DNA from: Hexactinellida sp. DTS-2022
Taxonomy: Eukaryota; Porifera; Hexactinellida
NCBI GenBank assembly: GCA_028753945.1
Contig: JAPNXP010000002.1
Coordinates: 2,418,001 to 2,482,000, forward strand
Reading direction: 5' to 3'
Length of the DNA: 64,000 nucleotides
The position numbers and the translations under genes are program-made. Below, in pieces: positions 45,770 through 58,329 of the stretch. Under the pieces are notes generated by a model. It was not told where the DNA came from and made no database searches. It saw nothing but the letters and a program-made list of their open reading frames with translations. The number at the start of each line of letters is the position of its first letter. Within the stretch, counting starts at the first letter, position 1.

Positions 45770-46112
45770 TCAGTGTGTATTATTCATTCATAAAATCAAT
45801 TATTCATTTTTTGTTGATTACGTAGCATAAATAACACCGTTCCCCCACTTTTTAAATAGGAATACATCGCTACGTATAGCTACATTAATAATAGATGCTA
45901 TGTTGCGTTACTTAAAATTTCGTTACTTAAACTAATTTCAATTAATTAACTAATTTCGTTTCTTAAAATATCTAAATCAACACTTAGATATTTTAAGTAA
46001 CGAAAATCTCATTGTTGTGCAACATTTAGAGAGTTAAAGTTCTATTCTTTAATTAACAAAATACATTTGGCACTAATGCATTTAATGATCCGGAGGTATT
46101 CCCAACCAGATG

Positions 46113-46283
46113 TACTATAGAACCTGCTGATCCGACCCCTCTGGAGTCCTGATTTCAAAAGATTCGACACTTTCTTCATCCCAATGAGCGTTAACTATTC
46201 ATTAGAACCTGCATAATCCGACAATTTGGAAATCGAAAAAATTCCTTTTCGCAACGTTATCGGATTAGACAGCTTCTACTGTA
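46113..46283. mobile_element. Pogo/Tigger-type MITE (GATCCGAC family)
   Basis: A 171-bp element from TACTATAGAACCTGCTGATC to CGGATTAGACAGCTTCTACTG-TA, with AGAACCTGCATAATCCGAC repeated in the middle. The ends are more diverged than in its relatives. Confidence 0.7.
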
Positions 46284-47940
46284 TTACAAGACGAACAAAT
46301 GTTTCTCCAATTCTGTTTCAGATTCAACAATAAGCAAAGTGAGAATGACATTAGTACGCCACGAAGGTCTTTTACAAATCGAGTAGATAGAATAAGCTTC
46401 TCTTCAATTTAGTAATTTCCATAAGGTAGAACATTTTCGAGTACAGGAATTGCAGAAGACACATCGACTTTACAGTTGAACTGCTTTCCTTCGTTACTCT
46501 ACTGAACACTTTGCTGATTAGCAAATCGAATGTACTGTAATGAATACAAGTGATTGTAACAGAGATGGCTCAGTGTTTGCCACGGATCCATTGTCCTTAC
46601 AAGGAGGAAACTATATGGATCTAAATCAATCATTACAACATCGCATTGCTCATTTGAATTCAAAAACGTGTAGAAATCTTTTAAATGCGTTGGACGTTTG
46701 CAAGAATCGTTTAGAGAATAGTTTAGTTTGCCAGATAATTTGAACCACCTCTCCTTTTCCAAAACACAAGATCCAGTGAGATTATTGTATGAAAGAGCAA
46801 TGTATGAGTGACGAAAACTAGTAAAAGTCTGATTACTTTGTTACCCAATTCCCTGGCATGACTTTCCAGGTATCTATCCATTCTACTACTTTTGAAGAAA
46901 TGAACACCTCGAATCGTTCTTCTTTAAAGGCATATAAAATCTGTATTGAAATGTTAACCTTTGTTTGTGGTATAATACAATGATTCCCAAACTTGGGGTC
47001 GCGATCCTCAAGCGGTCAATGAACAACTAAGAGGGTTAGCTTGTACCGTAGCTGGGATTAGAGTTTACCTGTGAAATACTAGGGGCCCACATACAAAGTT
47101 ACTAATCAATTGACACATCTGGTTCAAGTGCCGTAGTAAACTTCTGAATGATTGTACCTTCTGTTTTTCGAATAACATTTCAAATGGTCTTGACTATATG
47201 TTCTGCATTGAGTATTTTTACTATTTTAAACTTCTTTACACTCAATTGTCTAACTTTTGAAAGTTACCCACAGTTGTCTCTTCAGGAGTGGATTCAGAAA
47301 ATTTTGTAGTCCATAGCTGAGTCATTTATCCAGAAGCAATGTGTTTGCTGGAAAAACTGTCGAAAATTTATCATTAAGAACACCAACGATTGTAACGAGA
47401 GAGTGAAACATTTTCGCATAACTTTTTTGTTTAGCCGAACTCACCTACTGGTCCTAAGTTTATATCCCATTATATTGTGGTGTATGTTTCTCGAGACCTC
47501 GATTTACGAAACTTTGGGCTCCAAACTAGTCCGGTTAATCGAGGTGACACTTATTTAAGAGATATATAAATTCGAGCACATTTATGATTTGTACTCCCTC
47601 CTTGGGCGCATCCACCCTTGCAGTAGGCCTTAACTATTTAAACGGGCCCTGAATGGCTGAATTACTAGGACGGTGGGTCAGAGGCGCGGCAAGGTCCGAC
47701 TGAAGGTTTGGCACTGGTAAATTATGGAACCACATTACCGCACTAGAGTATTATACATATTAATGTGCATAATGGTTTTCACAATTTTTGTGTGCAACCT
47801 GTCCCACAAGTGCCGCACCCTGGCAACTGCCTTAAATGGGGTCCACACTGGTTGCGACCAATTAGGCAAAACAATATACATACGTAGTTCCAAATATTCG
47901 AGAATATGAATATAAAATTGATGAATAATTGTATATAGAA
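46284..47940. other. No gene confirmed
   Basis: A 67-residue frame at 46540-46743 (…NRDGSVFATDPLSLQGGNY…) looks compositionally protein-like, but I recognise no domain and no splice context. CCCAAACTTGGGGTCGCG near 46988 resembles a Charlie-type hAT end. ACCTCGATTTACGAAAC (47496) with GGTTAATCGAGGTGA (47534) is a very small, decayed Tigger-like hairpin. Confidence 0.4.
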
Positions 47941-48172
47941 TTGAGATGCACTGATCCAATTTTTTTTTAATCCGGCCGAACCTGGATCATTTCGGATCCC
48001 TTATTTTCTGATCCCGCCGGTACCGGATATTCCCAAATTGTCATTATTTCCATTATTACACCTACATTTCAATGTAAGGCAACTGTTCGTTGCCAATTTT
48101 ATGGTAGGACACACTCTAAAATAGCAATTATTAGCTATTAACAAAATCCTAATCTATAACAAGCATTATTAC

Positions 48173-48310
48173 CAGGGTTGGGTTCAAGTACAATTTACTT
48201 AAGTACTTCTGTAATTAAGTACATTTTTTGAGTACTTGTACTTGTATTTAGATACTTTCACCATTTTTCCGTTCTACTTGTACAATTTTCGTTAGTCAAA
48301 GTTGAGATTC
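48173..48310 (+). mobile_element. hAT end fragment (AAGTACTT words)
   Basis: CAGGGTTGGGTTCAAGTACA followed by repeated TTAAGTACTT/GAGTACTTGTAC words, the format of a hAT terminus. The opposite end is not visible. Confidence 0.5.
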
Positions 48311-48670
48311 AGTTCAGTTACGGCGCTTCCCATTTCCACTGGTGGGGCACATAGCATCACAGGTGAAGACCTTCTATTAACCTGGGATACACTTACATTA
48401 ATGAGGTGGGGCACACTTAAATTAAGGCGGAGCACAGGCCCACCTGGTCCCACCCTCGAGCCGCCTATGATTTAGTTATATTTTCATTACCAGAAACTAA
48501 CTCAATATCCATTATCATTTCACCATGTATTAAAAAGGTATTTACCTCCTAATACTTTTAATGGTTATATATGTAAATCAACGTGTGGCTCCGTGACTGC
48601 CAGACGCGTAGAAAATATGAATTCGGGGAAGTTAGGAAAGTTCCCAAATGGGAGAAATTTAAAAACGAAT

Positions 48671-48864
48671 TACAGTCAACATCCGGTAACTCGAACGAAC
48701 TCTCAGGGGAATGAAAAATCCGTTCGAGATAACGAATGTTCGAGTTAACGGGCATTCGAGTTACCGGATGTTGACTGTACAGTAAAACGAGGGGAAATGA
48801 AATTTCGTTCGAAATAACGAATGTTCGAGTTAACGGGCATTCTAGTTACCGGATGTTGACTGTA
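48671..48864. mobile_element. Pogo/Tigger-type MITE with duplicated right half
   Basis: A 109-bp hairpin from TACAGTCAACATCCGGTAAC to GTTACCGGATGTTGACTGTA (48671-48779), followed at once by a second copy of its right half (48780-48864) ending in the same TIR. The GTTCGA-AACGAATGTTCGAGTTAACG word is reiterated. Confidence 0.85.
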
Positions 48865-49329
48865 TTTCCATATTTATATTATCCTTGTAAATCGGTGGGG
48901 CAAGAATTGAAAATAGCAGAGGGCTATTCTGATTTGACACTGGTGAAAGCAATGACATCGTCCAATTTTATTCCGTGTTCAGTCTTAAAAGCATTTGTAC
49001 TATGTATTTATTCAATTCGAAATGTTTCGAATATGGGTTTATTGATCTTTCCTGGGAAATTTCCTTAATTTCTAGGAAATCCTGCTTGGAATTCCATATT
49101 AGGTGCCCCTTATGATAATGTGTTATCTAACGTCCAATTTATTTATTCAATGCAAATAAATTGTCAATTTAATTATTTAATTTAATGATTTATACTCAAA
49201 TTAACTTATTTCTTGTACGATCCATATCCGAGTCCGGATCCGGTAATTTTCATTCTGGATTCCGTACGGGTCCCGGATCCACTCAAAATCGGCTAAATCC
49301 GGCCGGTTCCACGATCGGGTGCATCCCTA

Positions 49330-51451
49330 TTGTCAATCCAACTCTGACCATGAGATAATATGCTTTTTAATCTAGCAAACATTCGGAAGTTTCATTGTCT
49401 TCATTGCGTATTATGGTAATACCGATATTACTTACTTGGATAGTCCTTTCTATTTCAGGAAACTGGACAATTGGCTGGAAAAGATAATAGGGTTTCAATT
49501 ATATTTTAGATACCAATTTATAATTTACTACTTAAAACTAAATTATACTATTGCAACTTGTAACATCTTTATTATTGCTACTGCGAAATTGTTGGTGGCT
49601 TGTTGAGACAGGAGAAATCGTTAATATTTATTTTATCATAACCTGGCATTCAGAATGATCAAATAAGAATGGAGATGTATCTTCTCCTTTTCTATTATAT
49701 ATTTGAAGCAAATTTTTGAATACTTCAGAAATATTTTTCCTTAATTTGGTTCTAAATTCACTGCCCTTTCATGGACTTTCGTGGCCCACTCAACTCTTTA
49801 TTGATGTTCAATGTTTGATATGGAGTTGATTTCCTTTTCGTCATGCCGGATGTTATTTTTTATTTCAGGTTATTGATTCGTCCCTTTTGCTGATAAATTG
49901 TTGTTTATCGCACTGATAATAGTGTATCATTGCGACTCAAACTATGATATCTCATTATTAACACAGTATGGAGTTCTAATGTTTATCCAATCATGACTTT
50001 TTATACGTAGTGCTAACTATGTCCAGGAAACTTCTATTTATATTGAACAATCGCATAATTTGATATTTGAGATATCTTCAGGAAGTGCCAACAAAATTTG
50101 TGTTATACGTGGTTTATAACCATTATCTAGTTTCATAGAGATTATAAGTATTATGGAACTTCATTTTTGGAACATACCTTCCTTTAAAATGATTGTAAGA
50201 GCTACCGTGGGAGTTTATTTTCGGGTTTTTTCGAAAAGTATTTGAGCAGCATAATTGGTATGCATGCAGTTTCTAGTTTCATACTAACGTTTGTGGCTGG
50301 TTCAACATGCCATTTAACTACAATTATAATTTAAATTAAGTATAATTGAAAAATAAGATTATAGTAGCAGTCTTTTATAGCGATGAATATATATCTTTAT
50401 TAGGCAGTATACTCATGGGATGTCCCAACTTTCCGCTTTCAATTACACTGGTCTGAGTACTTCATTATGCCCTTTGAATCATTAGAAAAATGTGAGGTTT
50501 CGAATCCGCTGTTAGGATAACAATCATAGGATAACGCTCCTGTTAAATATAAATATCGTTCAAATTGAACGGAAAATAGTTTCCATTACTCTTCACGATG
50601 TAGTAATCCTAAATTGATTTATTAATGCACTATTGCACCTTACCAAATTTAATAGAATACAGTCCGCTCCGCCTAATAGAGTCACCTCGGGACCAGGTTA
50701 CTTTCTCCTCATTAAGCGGAGAAATCTATTAACCTGTGGCTCTATTGAGTGGAGTCAACTGATGTATAAATCTCTAAATATAATAATTTGGTACTTAAAT
50801 AACATTTACTCCATTAATAACAGAATTTTATTTTGATAATTGCGAATATATGCTTAATATCCCGGAGCCTACATATGGACTAGAAATCCGGGAATAAATT
50901 GGCATGCTCATTCAGAATAATCGACTGCCATCCACAATTCCATAACTCAAATAATTCCCCTCCCCAGTCGCTAAAATTATTTAATTCCCTAAGCTAAGCT
51001 ATTATTCGAGTAAAGTAGTATATACAATTCAAATCTGAAATTAGAATTGTATATTTTAATCGCCTCATAAATTAATGATCAGTAATTATGTGTTTAATTA
51101 GCTCATTATATAGTTAATGAGTTTAATACCTTCATAAAAGTTCTCAATTGTTGCCATTTAGTAGTATACTTACCATAACGTTAAATGTATATTGACGGTT
51201 GAATCCTTGGGAAGAATGAACTTGGCAATCTGCTCATAAATTGTTATATTTTCTCGAATCTTAATGACGCGCGCACACTCCCTCTTCTAGAAACCTAGAT
51301 CCACTTGTAGAGCGATAATCCCAAATTATGAGTTCTGGTACCTCAGATACATATCTGCTTAAATGCAAAAAATTCTTACAAATTGGACTTGCTATTACGA
51401 AAACAACTCTCTATTTAAATGCTGTAAACTCCAGCTTTAAGTTTTATATAC
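49330..51451. other. No gene seen
   Basis: AT-rich intronic sequence. Apart from the Tigger-type MITE at 50658-50763 I see no element ends and no exon-like frame. Confidence 0.45.
50658..50763. mobile_element. Short pogo/Tigger-type MITE (CCTAATAGAGTC family)
   Basis: A 106-bp inverted-repeat element from TACAGTCCGCTCCGCCTAAT to CTATTGAGTGGAGTCAACTGA, with TTAAGCGGAGAAA inside. Confidence 0.7.
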
Positions 51452-51638
51452 CAGGGGTTATTTTAAGGATTTTTGATAACTTCACATCTCCGAAAATCTA
51501 CGAGTGAATTAGGTCACCTAGAGATCACGTATCCTAATTCTTCCTTTACTACCCACCTTTTTATCTAACTCTGTAGGAATCGCATTAATGATGTATTATT
51601 ATATAAAATAACATGTTTAGCTACAAGTTTAATAGACT

Positions 51639-53823
51639 CTAAAATGAACTCTTAATGGTCCTTTCTGAAGTGATAGTATCTGTGTCAGATTGACTATGTT
51701 CGAATACATTTTTGTACCATTTTTGGTTTCCTGCTCTCAATGAATCTCTTTTTCTATGTTCCACTTCTTTAATCCATTTATATACTGCTGGTCTTGGATT
51801 AAAATTGCACAATTCAGGCATATTGATATGAACGTATAAATAACCACTGAGTGTTCCTCGAGATAGGTCTTGCTTGAGTTTTAAGCTTATTATAAGCAGA
51901 AATTAATTTCTCACAATCCGCCGAATGAGGTTTGCATACCAAAATGCGACTTAATAGTATAGAAATTTCAGAATAAACCCCAGTTTTGATTGTACAAATA
52001 TGACGTAGTTTTTTGGGTGTCCTATCTGGAAACTCCAATCTAATTAGATCATCATATTGATCAGCCACTGAGGCAAGGTCCACATCAGGTGCAAAGCAAC
52101 GATGGACATCCCTAATGATATCTTCATTTGAAGTGAAATTTACAAAATTTGTTATATCCCGAATAAATTTTTTATCGAGTTCTAGTCTCGAATTCAAAAA
52201 AGTCTGCAAAGCTGTAATCGAATTATGACGAATAGTAGCGAAATCCCTTCTTTCTTTGATGAAACTATGTCTACCACCAATCCGGGGATCCTTATTCCAC
52301 AGTTTGACTTAAAAAAACATGCCATCGCTGTAATTTCTTTCAAAGACTTCTTCCCAACCACCAAGAATTGGTTTATGACAAATCTTAATCAATTTATACC
52401 TTGCATTTTATTCAATTCTAAATTGACATCAACTATAGTAATGTGATCACTCTGCAACTTCTTTTGAAAATTTTGTAAGAGAAATAAGAGATCTGAGGTA
52501 AAACAGATTAATTTTAGATTATCAAAATTGGTCAGGAGTTTCCCCAAACCTATTCCAACAGGATCAGTTGTTTGAGCAAAATATAATATGAGAACTCTCC
52601 AAGATATTAAAATGGAATTCAAGAGTGACTCAGTAAATTCAGCCCATCTTATTTCATAATATTGAGGAAATCTTCGTAAGCGAAGTTTTGCTTTTGTACC
52701 GAGCAACTCTAATTCAGTCGTACGCCGAGCTGACTTATGGAAGTATGAACTGATTTCAGCTAACTTGGTAATGAGAACATGAAGTTCATAGACTTCTTTA
52801 CATAAATCCTTAAAGGCTAGAGCAGAAGAATGTACAGCACAAACAGATTTAAGGAGAGGTTTTTCAATTTTAGGGCGTAATGTTCATCATCTAATAATTT
52901 CCAGAGACCATTATGTCGGCCAACATTCTTATTCTCTCCATCGGTCGATATATGATTAATGAGACTCAAGATAAATTTAAAATCAACAGTATCCTTAATA
53001 CCTTCCTTAATCGCTAATAAATGTCCTTTTGCGCCTCCTTCAGATACATGGTCAATACCCAGAAATCTTGTACCCTCCCGTCCATCACCATCAATTATTT
53101 TCAAAAGGAGGAATTCGTTATCTTTTTGGGTCCTGCCCATAGATGCATCGCATCGAAAAGAGGCTGCTAAACATGATTCCATTTCTTTTCTAAACATCGG
53201 CAAGTCAGCAGATACAATTGTCCGAAGAAGTTGTCGATGCATAACAGGGGTTAAATATTCCAAATCGAAATTTGATGGTTTATAAGGAGTAAACTCTTTG
53301 TTGAAATCGAAACCTGTTGAAATTTTCGATGCTACAATGCGTGAAGGCCAAGAAAATGCAGAATTGGATAGCATTTTCGCATCATTAAAAATTTGAATAA
53401 TCAATTAATTGTCCAATTTTATCTGCCAACTCTTTATTTTGACTCGAAATCATTCTTATAAGAGGAACTGATTGAACTTTAGAGATTGTTGAAAGTTTTT
53501 TTAGCCGATCTACCTTGACACACTCCAAATGTATCTAATTGTCTAAATGATTCGATATCGTGTCAGTACGAGCAATCGCGCCATCAATTGTGCAGATTGC
53601 TGGTTGACGTCCATGATAACAGAATCGTTTTACAGTATCAGAGTTAGCGACACAAACACTACATCAAATTCTTTTACGTTCCCCAGGTTTATCAACTTGA
53701 ATATATTCAAAAACATTTGGATGTTGGGATTTTGAATTTGATGATAAATTCACTGGAAGAGTTATAATCTTCAATAGAGAGAGGAATGCCAAATAAAGGA
53801 GTCTGTGTACAGTTTGTAGCCAT
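51639..53823 (-). pseudogene. KIAA1586/ZNF862-like hAT transposase pseudogene
   Basis: Begins MATNCTQTPLFGIPLS (53823). After shifts a Cys/His finger-like block follows (CVANSDTVKRFCYHGRQPAICT, about 53560-53640). A 195-residue frame (53404-52817) has MHRQLLRTIVSAD, FRCDASMGRTQKDNEFLLLK with the first acidic position, GIDHVSEGGAKGHLLAIKEG, and HISTDGENKNVGRHNGLWKLL with the second. Next come RRFPQYYEIRWAEFTESLLN (52706) and then VYSEISILLSRILVCKPHSADCEKLISAYNKLKTQ (about 51870-51980), the family's version of the hAT dimerisation block. The gene ends NPRPAVYKWIKEVEHRKRD. The block order is that of the hAT lineage that gave rise to vertebrate KIAA1586 and ZNF862. Several frame breaks make it inactive. 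Confidence 0.85.
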
Positions 53824-53885
53824 AATAGTATACTACTTAGAATAATACTGTATTTAATAATTAACAATAACTATATGCTAGTAAC

Positions 53886-54069
53886 AGGCTTTCATCCAGA
53901 CATAATTTACCGCGCGCCTAGATTTAGTTTGAGCTCGCTCACTCGCGCCTAAATTACTCATTTTGTATTACGTCTATGGAGCATCTATCGAATTTCACGC
54001 GCCTAGAAATGTTTCCTTCCAAATTCACGCGCCTCCAGGCGCGCTGCATACGCCTGGATGAAACCTTGG
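53886..54069. mobile_element. MITE with CGCGCCT words, 8-bp TSD
   Basis: A 184-bp element from AGGCTTTCATCCAGACATAA to ACGCCTGGATGAAACCTTGG, flanked by exact CTAGTAAC (53878-53885, 54070-54077). It contains several CACGCGCCT/GCGCGCCTAG words, unusual in this AT-rich sequence. A similar phrase at 59505-59545 may be a remnant. It sits just upstream of the hAT transposase start. Confidence 0.88.
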
Positions 54070-54277
54070 CTAGTAACATCTAATTGAACATAAAGATAAA
54101 ATATGTGGTTGTGAAACAACTATAGCTAGGTTTAGAATAACTACGCTGCGAATATCGTGTTACATATGAAGTAAAGTTTAAACACATTTTTTATACTCCA
54201 CATTTTGCTTTTTATTACTACACAAAATCATTTATAACTTCACATTTTTCAATCATCGGAGCTTAAAATAACCCCTG

Positions 54278-54590
54278 TTATCTACTGACAAGTTGATTAA
54301 TTTACTGTCAATGTCACTATCTCAATGTGATTCATTAACATTTCCACATTAAATTCTTGAAATCTGTAATTAATTTCGTACATAAACCAGACTAAGTAAA
54401 AATCAATTAGTGATCTATTGATTCGTATATACACCATTGTAATCGCGAACGCACTAAAGCATTGATCTTCGCGATTACACTGGTGTATTCGCGAATTCAC
54501 CAAATTCGCACTTACACTGCAACATATACTATCTGTTTATCCATCTGAGACAGCTCTCAGATTTATTTTTTTATTATTTTGTGTTGGAAG
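54278..54590. other. No gene seen; short inverted repeat
   Basis: Between the hAT and the next MITE, ACACCATTGTAATCGCGAA (about 54430) returns inverted as TTCGCGATTACACTGGTGTA (about 54467-54487). It may be a minute element, otherwise nothing. Confidence 0.5.
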
Positions 54591-54749
54591 CAGGGGCGGC
54601 GGCAGGGTGGGCCAGGTGGGGCCTATGCCCCACTTGAATTTTCGCGTGCCTCACTTGTGGTTGGGCACAGGCTTAAATTATTAGTATTAGTGTGTCTTAC
54701 ATGGGGCAGCCTGTGCTCCACCTGTGGTAGCGAGCTAGCGCCGCCACTG
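54591..54749. mobile_element. hAT MITE, CAGGGGCGGCGGC termini, 8-bp TSD
   Basis: A 159-bp GC-rich element from CAGGGGCGGCGGCAG to TAGCGCCGCCACTG, flanked by exact GTTGGAAG (54583-54590, 54750-54757). The inner CCAGGTGGGGC/ GTGCTCCACCTG pair resembles words at 48350-48460, so a related remnant may lie there. Confidence 0.93.
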
Positions 54750-54757
54750 GTTGGAAG

Positions 54758-57700
54758 AAGTGAATATTTTTGCTTGCATTTTTTGTTTTAATATAATAAT
54801 TCTAATTATTAATAATAATAATAATATCAAGTATGTAGCTCTTACCGCTCCTAAATAATTTTTGGATGATATGCGTGGTTATCTCACCCATGGCACTATA
54901 TTGCAACATAATGATACCAAAAATGTTGTATCCAGTGGCTGATGTTTACTTTTGGCCAGATTTAAACATAAGAATGTCTTTACCTTAGAAACTACCGATG
55001 CAAACTGTGACACGTCCACCAAGTATTTTCGAATATGTGGTGCTTAAACGCTCCAGTAAAAAGGTAGTTCCAAAAACAGCACCAGAAAATGTCATTATAT
55101 GTATGCGGTACAATCCAACTTAATATTTTCGAGCTTCTCAATAATCCAGAAGTTTCGTTCTTCTTCCCGAAACAGGTTTAGGTATTGGAGTATTTTGGAT
55201 AGCTATCTATACAAATTGTGGACGCAAATATCATCAATTTCTTATTTGCAAGTGTGTTCGAAAAGTTCACGAAATGCAATGATACTTGTCGGATAATTCT
55301 GACTTCACGTATTTATTTGTGGTGCTAGATGTTATTTGATCGTATAGTCTTCAGAAGTGCCTTCTATGTAATAACTTCAAACCCTCCAGGGATATAGTCT
55401 TATGTCCAGGCATACAGTTTACCTGGAGCCAGTCATATAAAGTTTCACTTCAAAATTCAATAGAACCTCGTTATGAAGAACATGGTTATTGCGAAAATTT
55501 AACTCCTCTTCGAAGCATTTTCAATATATATGGCACCTTTAATACGAACTGTGAATATCGCAACCATGGGTTAATATTAATAGTACCATATTACTGGGTT
55601 TAACTTTTCGTAGTTTAGTAATTTTGGCCCCAGGCTGGTGTGTAATTCTTTCTCTGCCGGTACTTTCAGTTGTTTAAGTTCAGAATTTCATTCGCTACTT
55701 ACGAAATCTCATACGACCTGGTGCTCCCAGAAAGATCCAGACTAGTTGTTTGTATACTGCCGGACTCTTCAAAGTGCGTTTGAATGAGCAACATCAAAGA
55801 GTTTATCGAATTCAATGGTATACGCTTTCTAGAATTGATGTTTGACTTGTTGCTAAACAATTTGTGCTTTACTAGCTTATGCTGTTGCTCATAGAGAACC
55901 TCGATTTACCAGTGATATACCTCTTAATCGTTCTTACTGGAATGCTGCATTTATACCAACTCTTAATCAGCTCTTCGTATCTTAGTTTAATTGATTACTT
56001 ATAGGGTCGCTTTGCTTACTGATTAATCGTTTCTCATAAGAACACTTGGCAGGTTCTATAAATTATTTTCATCCTGTCTTAGTACCGAGCGATTAATGCT
56101 ATTTCTGAGATTAAAAGATCCATGCGTGGCATGAAGATTTAGCGAGTTTCAGGGCTAACTCAATTGAGTTGGCGATAAAACATTGGGATAAGCCACTGCA
56201 TAGTCCGCTAATACATGGAAATAGAAAAAATTCGTGGTTATCAAAATGCCTTTAAATGGTATTAAATTCAAGTTAGATAGTATACTAACGTTCGTATTAA
56301 ATTTCAATTAATTTGAACACAAACTACGCTTATATATACACTTTTGTATTATATCAAATGTATAGTTCCATTTGTGGTTTTGAGAATTCTAAAAATACAA
56401 CATATTTCATTTTACTCTGAATTACAATATATATGGAATTGTGGTTATTTGTTAGTCAAATATATACAAAATTAGTATGCTAAATATATATTTCTATACT
56501 GATTTACTGTTACACAGATTCTAATTTTAATAGGGGGAAAAACTCTATGTCACAAAATCATTCGAAACTTTCAAAATTTTAAATCTCAGGTTAGCGCAAA
56601 AAAAGTACATCAAAATCAACGAGAAATTTTGACAGGTTTTAGTTAATGTTGTAAGAATTAATTATTGAAATCGTAGCTTCCGAAACAGTACGCAACTTTG
56701 AATATTCTAGCGAATTCCATTGTCTCTTTGTGTTGCTATGAAAATGCTAAAGCTAATTATTCGCTACTATTCAGTAGTATATCTTATTGGTTATCGAAAT
56801 GTGTGGAAAGTATTGTATATTACGAAAACTGAGCACTTTAGGACAATCTCATCAATCAGAGCAGCGAACTGTGAACTCATATTGGTTTCTTGATATTGAA
56901 GGAAGTTAGTTTTGCACAATTCGGAGGTTATTTAGTGTGATGCACAAGTGACATCTATGCTAGAAAAGTCATCTAGGGTTTATATGAGTTCTAATACACA
57001 TTATAATTACATTCAGTAACCATCTACTCCCTTTACATGAGTGTACAAATCCTTATATCCCTTGGGAACTAGACTTTTTCGAAATATTCCCCATGTTCAA
57101 GATATTTGAACAATAACTATGGGTGAGTATTAAAAGATTGTTAACAAACCAAAAAATTTATGTTTCATTGATTACAGCAAATCGCCCAGAACTAAACTTA
57201 AAAGAGTGGATAGATCATTTTTGATGATGACATTCAATTCGCAGCTATCTATAACCTATATGTCAGTAATATTTCAATTTTAGTACCTGCTACCCAATGC
57301 CTATTTCCTATCAACTACAGTTTTAACCACTGTGCACTGTTCCATATTTTTTGGGTGGGAGATATATTTGTACTAGGTATTCATTTACATATCGTATTAA
57401 ATTTTTTGCGTTTCTATCTCTCATGGAGTGTGAGTTTTTAAAAATTAGGTAGATTTTCACTCTTTAAAAAATGTGACAATTATGTAATAATTCCATGGTA
57501 GGTGTGAATTTTCGTTCAAGACTCGAACTTGTCCGAACCAGACACAAATTTCCCCTGCATTTCAAAATTTATCATATTAATTATGTGCATACAAACAAAT
57601 ATATTTTGACAGTGATTCATACATTATTTGCATACAATGGGCCATCTGGGATATCTAAATTCTTAAGGGGGGGGGTGTGTGTGTAGGTTGATTTTCTAGG

Positions 57701-57760
57701 GGGCATTTGAAGGAGCAGGGGGGCAACTGTATCCCTACCACCCCCTAGATGAAACCCTGA
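54758..57760. other. No gene seen
   Basis: Three kilobases of AT-rich sequence without recognisable exons. ATAGAACCTCGTTATGAAGAA near 55462 looks like one decayed Tigger end. A third copy of the GATAACCTATATGTCA-type repeat lies at 57200-57330. A G-run and GT tract lie at 57667-57685. Confidence 0.4.
57200..57330 (+). repeat. Dispersed repeat fragment, third copy
   Basis: Contains GCAGCTATCTATAACCTATA and TGTCAGTAATATTTCA, collinear with 14985-15130 but more diverged. Confidence 0.55.
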
Positions 57761-58329
57761 TACACTAAACTCCCATAAGTATCTGAATAGTAATAATTAG
57801 TATTATACATTCAGGCTTCTAGCAGCATAATAACATTGGTAGATTCTTTAACACAGCTATTTGCATAAAACTATATGTAAAGTATAATAAAACAGCAAAT
57901 TATTTGAATTTAGATTTATATGGAGGTGTTAAACTCATTAACTATATAATTAGCTAATTAAATAGATAATTTCTGATAGATTGGATGCAATGAGAATATA
58001 GAACTTCTGATTGCAGATTTTAGTTCCACATGGTCGAATTACTCTAAGTGCATAACTTCAAATCATTACGATTATTTCCCACTGAGATATAGTCACATTA
58101 CCATTTGTGCCACTTGTGCCACAATTGGCACGTGGCAGAGAGACACTTGTGCCACTTCATAGATATTTTCTAAAATGACTTGAAATTTATATTTTTTATT
58201 AATTTATAACTATAGTAATATATTTAACGTTATTTCAGAGTAGTTTAAACAGTTGTTATTAAGTTACTAGACGACCATTGTATCTGCATTAAACTTCCAA
58301 TTGTCCAAATATTTTTGCTGGTTAGTGTC
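57761..58329. mobile_element. Tc1-like MITE, diverged copy
   Basis: A 569-bp relative of 59905-60448. Ends TACACTAAACTCCCATAAGT and ATTTTTGCTGGTTAGTGT, with shared CAGCATAATAACATTGGTAG, TCACATGGTCGAATT-like and GTGCCACTTCATAGATATT phrases. Confidence 0.75.

Larger units (their letters stand above)
47941..49329. mobile_element. Second GGATCC-array hAT element, with nested repeats
   Basis: Starts TTGAGATGCACTGATCC and ends CACGATCGGGTGCATCCCTA, degraded versions of the 44909-45724 ends. The subterminal words GGATCC and GGTACCGG are fewer and mutated. No target duplication was found. It contains another hAT start (48173) and the Tigger-type MITE at 48671-48864, so it is an older copy. Confidence 0.75.
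51452..54277 (-). mobile_element. hAT transposon, CAGGGGTTATTTTAAG termini
   Basis: A 2,826-bp element. CAGGGGTTATTTTAAG at 51452 returns inverted as CTTAAAATAACCCCTG at 54262-54277, and inner ACTTCACAT words also pair. Flanks TTATATAC (51444-51451) and TTATCTAC (54278-54285) match at 7 of 8 bases, a slightly aged hAT target duplication. It carries the - strand transposase 51639-53823 and a nested MITE 53886-54069 upstream of that gene. Confidence 0.88.

Noticed and set aside
46540..46743. 67-residue frame as a possible importin exon
   Set aside because: No similarity to the expected next importin residues (RICE… / acidic HEAT blocks) and no clear acceptor before it.
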